DNA of 7,085 bases, taken from positions 1 through 7,085 of the forward strand of contig JAURMY010000234.1 of the NCBI GenBank assembly GCA_030830465.1, given 5' to 3'. The notes below the pieces were generated by a model. It did not search any database and was not told the DNA's origin. It was given only the letters and a program-made list of their open reading frames with translations. The DNA comes from Alphaproteobacteria bacterium (GTDB lineage: Bacteria; Pseudomonadota; Alphaproteobacteria; Rhodobacterales; Rhodobacteraceae). Positions 1-4,625 of this stretch are shown here, in pieces. Numbering within the stretch: the stretch's first letter is position 1; every line of letters begins with the position of its first letter. Both the position numbers and the translations under genes were made by a program.

Positions 1-586
1 CGTCATTGCCAAAGGCGGCCTTGGATTCACTGCGCGCGGTGCGAAAGGCCTCGTCCAGATCTTTATTGGTCTTGGCCAGTTTCATGCCGCGCCCGCCACC
101 GCCGGCGGTGGCCTTGACGATCACCGGAAAGCCCATCTCGTCGGCGATGCGGTGTGCTTCGGCCAGTGTCGGAACCCCCCCGTCAGAGCCCGGCACGCAA
201 GGCACGCCCAGGTTCTTCATCGTGGTCTTGGCGGTGATCTTGTCGCCCATCAGCCGAATATGTTCGGCGGAAGGGCCGATGAAGGTCAGGTCGTGGTCTT
301 CGACGATCTGCACGAAATTCGCGTTTTCCGACAGAAACCCATAGCCGGGATGGATCGCCTCGGCCCCGGTGATTTCACAGGCCGAAATGATCGCCGGAAA
401 AGACAGATAGCTGTTCGTGGCGCTGGGCGGCCCGATACAGATGCTTTCATCGGCCATGCGCACATGCATGGCGTCGACATCCGCGGTGGAATGGACCGCC
501 ACGGTGGCGATGCCCATTTCCTGACAGGCGCGGATGATGCGAAGGGCGATTTCCCCGCGGTTGGCGATCAAGACCTTTGAAAACAT
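1..586 (-). CDS. accC: Acetyl-CoA carboxylase, biotin carboxylase subunit (3' part cut off by the window edge)
   Basis: AccC carboxylates the biotin on AccB using ATP and bicarbonate, the first half-reaction of acetyl-CoA carboxylase, which supplies malonyl-CoA for fatty acid synthesis in the cytoplasm. Translating the minus strand from the ATG at 584-586 gives an open frame of 195 codons to the edge. It starts [20 protein letters not shown], the typical biotin carboxylase N terminus. [10 protein letters not shown] lies at about residues 79-88, GDK with Lys116 at 114-116, and an ATP-grasp segment with Lys158 followed by the glycine-rich loop [10 protein letters not shown] at 161-170. The E. 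coli enzyme has ATP-site lysines at nearly the same positions. The family is about 450 residues, so the catalytic second half lies outside the window. The start is preceded by a GAAGGG-type ribosome binding site, and the gene begins 19 bases after the accB stop, so the two are surely co-transcribed. No defect is seen in the visible part. Confidence 0.97.
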   Translation of the reverse strand, partial: MFSKVLIANRGEIALRIIRACQEMGIATVAVHSTADVDAMHVRMADESICIGPPSATNSYLSFPAIISACEITGAEAIHPGYGFLSENANFVQIVEDHDLTFIGPSAEHIRLMGDKITAKTTMKNLGVPCVPGSDGGVPTLAEAHRIADEMGFPVIVKATAGGGGRGMKLAKTNKDLDEAFRTARSESKAAFGND

Positions 587-605
587 GGATTGTCCGCCCT
601 TCAGG

Positions 606-1100
606 CTATTCGACGATCATCAGGGGTGCGCCATATTCGACCGGCGCGCCGTCTTCGACCAGAATGCGTTTGACCTTGCCGGCGCGGGGCGCGTGGATCT
701 GGTTCATGGTTTTCATGGCTTCCACGATGCACAGGGTCTGGCCCTCGGTGACCGTGTCTCCGACCGCAACGAAGGGCGGCGTGCCGGGTTCCGCCTGCAA
801 ATAGGCGGTGCCGACCATTGGCGAGGTGACTGCACCCGGATGCTGGGCGGGGTCTTCGTGCACCGCCGCGGCGGCAACAGGGGCGGCATGAACCGCTGCG
901 GGGGCCGCGACAGGGGCAGAGGGGGCCGAAACCACATGGGTGACCGGCGCGGCTTCAAACTGTCTGGCGACCCGAACGACAAGGGTCTCATCCGGTCCGT
1001 AATCGCGGGAAACCTCCAGTTCGGTCAGGTCGTTTGCGCGCAGCAGCTCAGCCAAAGCCTGAACGAATGCCACATCCGCGTCGTGGGTTCTTTTTGCCAT
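606..1100 (-). CDS. accB: Acetyl-CoA carboxylase, biotin carboxyl carrier protein
   Basis: AccB carries the biotin that AccC carboxylates and that AccAD uses to make malonyl-CoA. The chosen ATG (1098-1100) gives 164 residues, close to the family's usual length, and has a GAGGA ribosome binding site a few bases upstream. An in-frame GTG at 1122-1124 would add 8 residues, but they look unlike the family. An N-terminal helical segment (about 1-50) is followed by an Ala/Pro/Val-rich linker (about 50-88). The C-terminal biotinyl domain (about 89-164) starts near the segment [10 protein letters not shown]. Its biotinylation motif VEAMKTMN is at about 126-133, with Lys130 the predicted biotin attachment site. 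AccB levels are often autoregulated in other bacteria; here the leader contains alternative hairpins (see 1125-1147), but a regulatory role is only inference. The gene lies immediately upstream of accC on the same strand. Confidence 0.97.
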   Translation of the reverse strand: MAKRTHDADVAFVQALAELLRANDLTELEVSRDYGPDETLVVRVARQFEAAPVTHVVSAPSAPVAAPAAVHAAPVAAAAVHEDPAQHPGAVTSPMVGTAYLQAEPGTPPFVAVGDTVTEGQTLCIVEAMKTMNQIHAPRAGKVKRILVEDGAPVEYGAPLMIVE

Positions 1101-1124
1101 GGAATCCTCGGTTTGTTTTTGCAC

Positions 1125-1147
1125 GCCTGTCTTGGGCAGGCTTGCCC
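1125..1147 (-). other. Two mutually exclusive small hairpins in the accB leader
   Basis: On the minus strand, GGGCA (1138-1134 pairing with 1147-1143) can form a 5-bp stem with a 4-base loop. GCCTG/CAGGC (1141-1137 with 1129-1125) can form another 5-bp stem with a 7-base loop. The two share bases 1137-1138 and cannot form together. They end about 25 bases ahead of the accB start codon and next to its ribosome binding site. This could be a leader structure, but short GC-rich pairings like these also arise by chance. No function is established from the sequence. Confidence 0.25.
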
Positions 1148-1159
1148 CTGAATTGTTTC

Positions 1160-1165
1160 AATATA
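1160..1165 (-). promoter_or_regulatory. Weak candidate -10 element for accBC
   Basis: The minus strand reads TATATT here, 59 bases upstream of the accB start and just downstream of the long hairpin at 1167-1206. It is the only AT-rich hexamer in this spacer resembling a -10 box. The hexamer 17 bases further upstream (GCTTTT, inside the hairpin loop) is a poor -35 match, so the call is tentative. If it is real, accBC would have a start of its own in addition to read-through from the peptidase-DsbA unit. Confidence 0.2.
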
Positions 1166-1166
1166 C

Positions 1167-1206
1167 CCAAATGCGGCGCGAGAAAAGCTCCCGCGCCGAC
1201 ATTTGG
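1167..1206. repeat. Long imperfect inverted repeat (hairpin) between the DsbA-family gene and accB
   Basis: Outer arms CCAAATG (1167-1173) and CATTTGG (1200-1206) are perfect complements. They are joined to inner arms CGGCGCG (1174-1180) and CGCGCCG (1192-1198), with a single unpaired base at 1199. A further GAG/CTC pairing (1180-1182 with 1188-1190) is possible inside if two bases bulge. The result is a stem of 14 to 16 base pairs. On the minus strand, the transcribed direction, no run of T follows the stem (GGGTATATTG follows), so it does not look like a standard intrinsic terminator. It could be a transcript-stabilising or processing structure, or a small repetitive element. Only a genome-wide search for further copies would tell. 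Confidence 0.75.
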
Positions 1207-1217
1207 CCGGAATTGCT

Positions 1218-1967
1218 TCAGTTTTTCGCTTCGCGCGCAACCGCAACAAGATCGCGCATATTGGCCAAAGGCAGATAGCCGCGGATCATCTCATTGCCCA
1301 GAATAAAGGTCGGGGTGCCGGTGATCTGCAGTTTCTGCGCGAGGTTGCTTACGGATTGGATTTGCCCCAGTACGGCGGGGTCTTCCAAAGACGACATGAC
1401 CGGGTCGGCATCGGCCACGATCTTTTTCATGATCGTGGACATCACGTTGGGATTAAGATTGCCGTTATAGGTCATCAGGAAATTATGCAGCGTCAAATAG
1501 GCATCCGGCCCGGCTTTCTGCAAAGTGGCGACCGCCAGTTTGGACGAAATCAACGATTGTTCGCCAAGGATCGGCAGTTCCTTGATGACATAACGGATAT
1601 TGCCGTCTGATTTGACCAGTTCGGTCACCTCGGCATGGGCTTTGCGGCAATAGGTACAGCGGTAGTCCAGAAACTCGACCAGCGTGATATCGCCATTGGG
1701 ATTGCCGCCGACATAGGAATACCCGTCGTCGAAGATTTCATCGGAATAGGCGCTGATAAGGGCCTGATCTCCCTGGGCCTGATTGTCACGCTGGCGCTGC
1801 TCAAGCACCGCGATCGCTTCCATCAGAACTTCGGGATTGTCCAGAAGATAGGCCCGGACCTCATTGCGAAAGGACGTCCGCTCATCCTCTGAAAGGTTGG
1901 TCATGTCGGTGGCCAGAACCGGGGTAAACCAGCACAGGGCGGCAAGGGTCAGAAAGAAATGTCGCAT
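1218..1967 (-). CDS. Exported DsbA-family thiol-disulfide oxidoreductase (ScsC/Com1-like)
   Basis: This is a predicted periplasmic thioredoxin-fold protein that makes or reshuffles disulfide bonds in exported proteins. It has 249 residues. The first 19 or so form a signal peptide (MRHFFLTLAALCWFTPVLA, then TDM). About residues 30-60 form a charged helix containing YLLDNPEVLMEAI, which resembles the N-terminal oligomerisation segment of ScsC-like proteins. The DsbA core begins near residue 90, with the active site CTYC at 104-107 (FLDYRCTYCRKAH) and the cis-proline loop TGTPTF with Pro219. The start ATG is preceded by AGGA, which overlaps the stop region of the upstream peptidase gene. Only 7 bases separate them, so they are translationally close and surely one transcript. 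Whether it acts as oxidase or isomerase cannot be told from sequence. The family is confident; the subfamily is less so. Confidence 0.9.
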   Translation of the reverse strand: MRHFFLTLAALCWFTPVLATDMTNLSEDERTSFRNEVRAYLLDNPEVLMEAIAVLEQRQRDNQAQGDQALISAYSDEIFDDGYSYVGGNPNGDITLVEFLDYRCTYCRKAHAEVTELVKSDGNIRYVIKELPILGEQSLISSKLAVATLQKAGPDAYLTLHNFLMTYNGNLNPNVMSTIMKKIVADADPVMSSLEDPAVLGQIQSVSNLAQKLQITGTPTFILGNEMIRGYLPLANMRDLVAVAREAKN

Positions 1968-1974
1968 GAAAGTC

Positions 1975-3339
1975 CTATTTGGCGAGGGCGATTTTCGTCG
2001 CCGCGATGATGTCTTGGGCCCGCAGCCATCCGCTTGATCCCGGCGGCAACAGGCCCTCGGCGCGAACGGCGTTTGTCTGGGCGTCCTTGAAGTTCGTTAG
2101 TAAGGCATAGCGTTCGGCGGTGACAAGAGAGGCCATCCCGTTATTGCCCGCTTTTGCCCAGGCGATGGCCAGATCACGCAACATTGACGGGTCGCGCGGG
2201 TCTTTGTCGCGGGCACGGTTGAGCGCCTCCAAAGCCTGTTTGTTCCCGGCGGTCGTGTCCAGCGCCAGCAGGGCGCGGCCATAACCGGCCCAGATCAGCG
2301 CCTCGTTCGGGGCCAGTCCGACCGCGGTTTCATAAGAGGCCACCGCCCCAGATGCATTGCCGTTTTCAAGCAGAAACTGGCCCTTTAATTCCCGGTAATA
2401 GGGGTCATCCGGGCGAAGGCCCAACAGGGTGTCGATTTCCGCCATGGCCTTGCGGGAATCCGGCAGGCGGTGATAGGCCACCGCCCGCAGCAAGAGCGCC
2501 GGTTCGGATTGGTCCGAAGCTTTGGAGCCGCGCAAAACCAGCGAAGGCGCCGCCAGAAAGCCGCGGAACTTGGCCTTCATGCGCAGGTAGCGATAGGTCA
2601 GCTCTGCCGAGGCCGGCTTGCCGGTGCCGCCATAAATCCTGATCAGGGATTCAAGGTTCTGGATGCGCTCATCGCTCAGGGGGTGGGTACGGCCAAAACC
2701 GCTGCCGCCGTCAATGGTCAGGGCTTCCTGATCCTTGAACAGGTTCAACACCCGGACCGAGGCCGCGGGGTCGATGCCCGCCATCACCAGATATTGCGTT
2801 CCGATCTGATCAGCGGTCGCCTCTTCCGCACGGGTGTGCGCCATCAGGGTGTTGCGGATACCATCCGCCACACCAATGGCCAGTCCGGTTGCCGCCTCGC
2901 CGTTGCCATTGGCGGAAACGATCGCGCTCAGCAACAGGCCAAGGCCGACGGCCGTCGCCGCATTTTGCTGATTGAGCGAGCGGCGCATGATATGGCCCGA
3001 GGTGATATGCGCCAGTTCATGGGCGATCACCGATTGCAGCATATCCATGGATTTCAGGCGTAAAATCAGGCCGGAATTCAAAAAGATCGCGCGGTTGTCC
3101 ACAACAAAGGCGTTCAGGCTGCTGTCATTTACAACCAGTATTTCGATGGCCGAGGCGCTGACCCCCGCCGACTTGAACACCGGTTCGGCAATCCGCTTCA
3201 GGGTTTCTTCGATTTCCGCATCGCGGATCAACCCCTGCGCCTGCGCGCCCGCCGCCCAAAGAACCACGGAAAGAACCGCCAGAAACCCGGTCGCCAAGCG
3301 CGGCAAAAAGGTCCGCGGGGTTTTGAAAACGGCGTGCAT
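1975..3339 (-). CDS. Exported M48-family zinc metalloprotease with TPR-like C-terminal repeats (BepA/LoiP-like)
   Basis: This is a predicted periplasmic protease/chaperone; BepA-type relatives take part in outer-membrane protein assembly and degrade misfolded substrates. The chosen ATG at 3337-3339 has a strong AAGGAAGG ribosome binding site and yields 454 residues. A start 24 codons further upstream would put a cysteine/proline-rich stretch before the signal peptide and run into the divergent gene. The signal peptide covers about residues 1-35, ending GAQAQG. The zinc motif HELAH is at 107-111 within VIAHELAHITSGH, and the probable third ligand is Glu173 in EATAD. The segment THPLSDERI near 228-236 is typical of this peptidase group. 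From about residue 280 on, helical TPR-like repeats are visible (LLLRAVAYHRLPDSRKAMAE; GNASGAVASYETAVGLAPNE; QALEALNRARDKDPRD). The catalytic residues are intact. It is followed 7 bases later by the DsbA-family gene, consistent with an envelope quality-control pair. Confidence 0.92.
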   Translation of the reverse strand: MHAVFKTPRTFLPRLATGFLAVLSVVLWAAGAQAQGLIRDAEIEETLKRIAEPVFKSAGVSASAIEILVVNDSSLNAFVVDNRAIFLNSGLILRLKSMDMLQSVIAHELAHITSGHIMRRSLNQQNAATAVGLGLLLSAIVSANGNGEAATGLAIGVADGIRNTLMAHTRAEEATADQIGTQYLVMAGIDPAASVRVLNLFKDQEALTIDGGSGFGRTHPLSDERIQNLESLIRIYGGTGKPASAELTYRYLRMKAKFRGFLAAPSLVLRGSKASDQSEPALLLRAVAYHRLPDSRKAMAEIDTLLGLRPDDPYYRELKGQFLLENGNASGAVASYETAVGLAPNEALIWAGYGRALLALDTTAGNKQALEALNRARDKDPRDPSMLRDLAIAWAKAGNNGMASLVTAERYALLTNFKDAQTNAVRAEGLLPPGSSGWLRAQDIIAATKIALAK

Positions 3340-3398
3340 TGACCTTCCTTTCGCCCCCTGAAACAACGGGCCTGCCGGGCAACAGTAAGGAATAGCGC
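3340..3398. promoter_or_regulatory. Short divergent spacer between the peptidase operon and the aminotransferase gene
   Basis: Only 59 bases separate two divergently read start codons. The spacer holds both ribosome binding sites (AAGGAAGG for the peptidase on the minus strand, AAGGA for the aminotransferase on the plus strand). At least one promoter must therefore overlap the spacer or lie inside the opposite gene. No convincing -35/-10 pair is seen. The spacer also has a direct repeat of CGGGC four bases apart (3368-3381) of unknown meaning. Confidence 0.5.
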
Positions 3399-4550
3399 AT
3401 GCGAATATCAAGCCGAAGCGATGTCAGTCCCTTTATTGTGATGGATGTGATGGAATCGGCACGCCTGCGCGAGGCCGAGGGCCATTCGGTGATCCATATG
3501 GAGGTGGGACAGCCCGGCACCGGCGCGCCCAAACAGGCCCTGAACCGTCTGGCCGCCGAACTTGGCCGCGACCCGTTGGGCTATACCGTGGCCCTGGGAC
3601 GGCCGGATTTGCGCGCCCGGATCGCGCGGCTTTACCGGGACTGGTACGATCTGGACATCGCGCCGGAAAGGATCGTGGTCACCTCGGGTTCGTCCGCCGG
3701 GTTTCTGCTGGCGTTTTCGCTGCTGTTTGACGCGGGCGATCGTGTGGCCGTGGGCGAGCCCGGCTATCCCAGTTACCGGAATATCCTGAAGGCTTTGTCG
3801 CTGGACCCCGTTGGCATCGTCACCCGGGCCGAGGACCGGTTTCAACCGACCCCGGCGCAAGTGGCCGCTGTTCCCGATCTGGCCGGTCTTTTGGTGGCGT
3901 CACCGGCCAATCCGACCGGCACCATGCTGGGCCGCGATCAGTTGGCGGCGTTGATTTCGGCATGCCAAGGGCGTGGGACCGCCTTTATTTCTGACGAAAT
4001 ATACCATGGAATTCAATATGATAACCGCGCGGTTTCGGCCCTTGAAGTCAGCGATGATGTGGTGGTGATCAATTCGTTTTCCAAATATTTTTCCATGACC
4101 GGATGGCGGATCGGTTGGATGGTCTTGCCTCAAACCCATATCCGCCAGGTCGAGAGGTTGGCCCAGAACATGTTCATCTGTCCGCCCCATGCCAGCCAGT
4201 TGACCGCATTGGCCGCGATGGAGTGTCAACCGGAACTGACCGCCAATATGGATGTTTACCGCGCCAACCGCGCTTTGATGATGGAAGGCCTGCCCAAGGC
4301 CGGGTTTGACCGGATCGCGCCGCCGGACGGGGCGTTTTATGTCTATGCGGATGTGTCCGGCCTGACCGATGACAGCCGCGCTTTTGCGCAGGAACTGCTG
4401 ACCGGTGCCGGGGTTGCGGTGACGCCGGGGCTGGATTTTGACCCGGTGCGCGGGCGGCACGGATTGCGGTTTTCCTATGCGCGGGCCACGGCGGATATTG
4501 TCGAAGGCTTGGAGCGTCTGCGGGCCTTTATGGCCAAACGAAAGCGGTAA
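3399..4550 (+). CDS. Class I/II pyridoxal-phosphate-dependent aminotransferase (aspartate aminotransferase-like fold)
   Basis: This is a cytoplasmic fold-type I transaminase that moves an amino group between an amino acid and a 2-oxo acid. The exact substrate cannot be read from sequence. It has 383 residues, normal for the family. The ATG has an AAGGA ribosome binding site 8 bases upstream. Motifs in order: MEVGQPGTGAP (34-44), the cofactor phosphate region TSGSSAG (95-101), GEPGYPSY (119-126), ASPANPTGT with Asn171 (167-175), SDEIY with Asp199 and Tyr202 (198-202), and the catalytic Schiff-base Lys229 in NSFSKYFSMTGWRIGW. Arg237 is the expected phosphate contact, and PDGAFYVY (309-316) and Arg357 in GLRFSYA bind the substrate carboxylate. 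All key residues are present. It stands divergent from the envelope-protease operon and converges on the RNase E gene, sharing a terminator. No operon partner in the window hints at its pathway, so I give no gene symbol. Confidence 0.93.
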   Translation: MRISSRSDVSPFIVMDVMESARLREAEGHSVIHMEVGQPGTGAPKQALNRLAAELGRDPLGYTVALGRPDLRARIARLYRDWYDLDIAPERIVVTSGSSAGFLLAFSLLFDAGDRVAVGEPGYPSYRNILKALSLDPVGIVTRAEDRFQPTPAQVAAVPDLAGLLVASPANPTGTMLGRDQLAALISACQGRGTAFISDEIYHGIQYDNRAVSALEVSDDVVVINSFSKYFSMTGWRIGWMVLPQTHIRQVERLAQNMFICPPHASQLTALAAMECQPELTANMDVYRANRALMMEGLPKAGFDRIAPPDGAFYVYADVSGLTDDSRAFAQELLTGAGVAVTPGLDFDPVRGRHGLRFSYARATADIVEGLERLRAFMAKRKR

Positions 4551-4576
4551 ACCGAAGAAACGGCTGGCGCAAAACA

Positions 4577-4604
4577 AAAGCCCCGGACGGGTGTCCGGGG
4601 CTTT
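4577..4604. terminator. Strong bidirectional intrinsic terminator shared by the aminotransferase and RNase E genes
   Basis: A perfect 12-bp stem (AAAGCCCCGGAC / GTCCGGGGCTTT) with the 4-base loop GGGT lies 26 bases after the aminotransferase stop and 21 bases after the RNase E stop on the other strand. On the plus strand a T-rich stretch follows (CTTTGCGTTTGATTTT). On the minus strand CTTTTGTTTTG follows. It can therefore end both converging transcripts. Confidence 0.93.
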
Positions 4605-4625
4605 GCGTTTGATTTTCTGATCGGC

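Larger units (their letters stand above)
1147..1222. repeat. Near-identical short direct repeats flanking the hairpin
   Basis: On the minus strand, TGAAGCAATTCCGG (1220-1207) and TGAAACAATTCAGG (1160-1147) agree at 12 of 14 bases. They lie on either side of the 1167-1206 hairpin, about 60 bases apart. The first copy includes the TGA stop codon of the DsbA-family gene. The arrangement resembles a hairpin bounded by a duplicated target, or a remnant of local duplication, but two copies of a 14-mer are limited evidence. Confidence 0.5.

Noticed and set aside
1101..1124. GTG start for accB at 1124
   Set aside because: The 8 added residues have no family support, and the GAGGA ribosome binding site lies inside them, pointing to the ATG at 1100.
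1167..1206. Intrinsic terminator for the peptidase-DsbA transcript
   Set aside because: The stem is strong, but no T run follows on the transcribed strand, so it is kept only as an inverted repeat.
3339..3367. TTGACC at 3339 as a -35 box for the aminotransferase
   Set aside because: At 17 bases' spacing the following hexamer is AACAAC, too far from a -10 consensus to support a call.
3340..3411. Longer peptidase start at 3411
   Set aside because: The extra 24 residues lack family similarity, would overlap the aminotransferase start and would bury the signal peptide. The ATG at 3339 has a strong ribosome binding site.
3900..4577. A 225-codon open frame on the minus strand opposite the aminotransferase gene
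   Set aside because: It is antisense to a well-conserved gene with all catalytic residues and shows no family features of its own.
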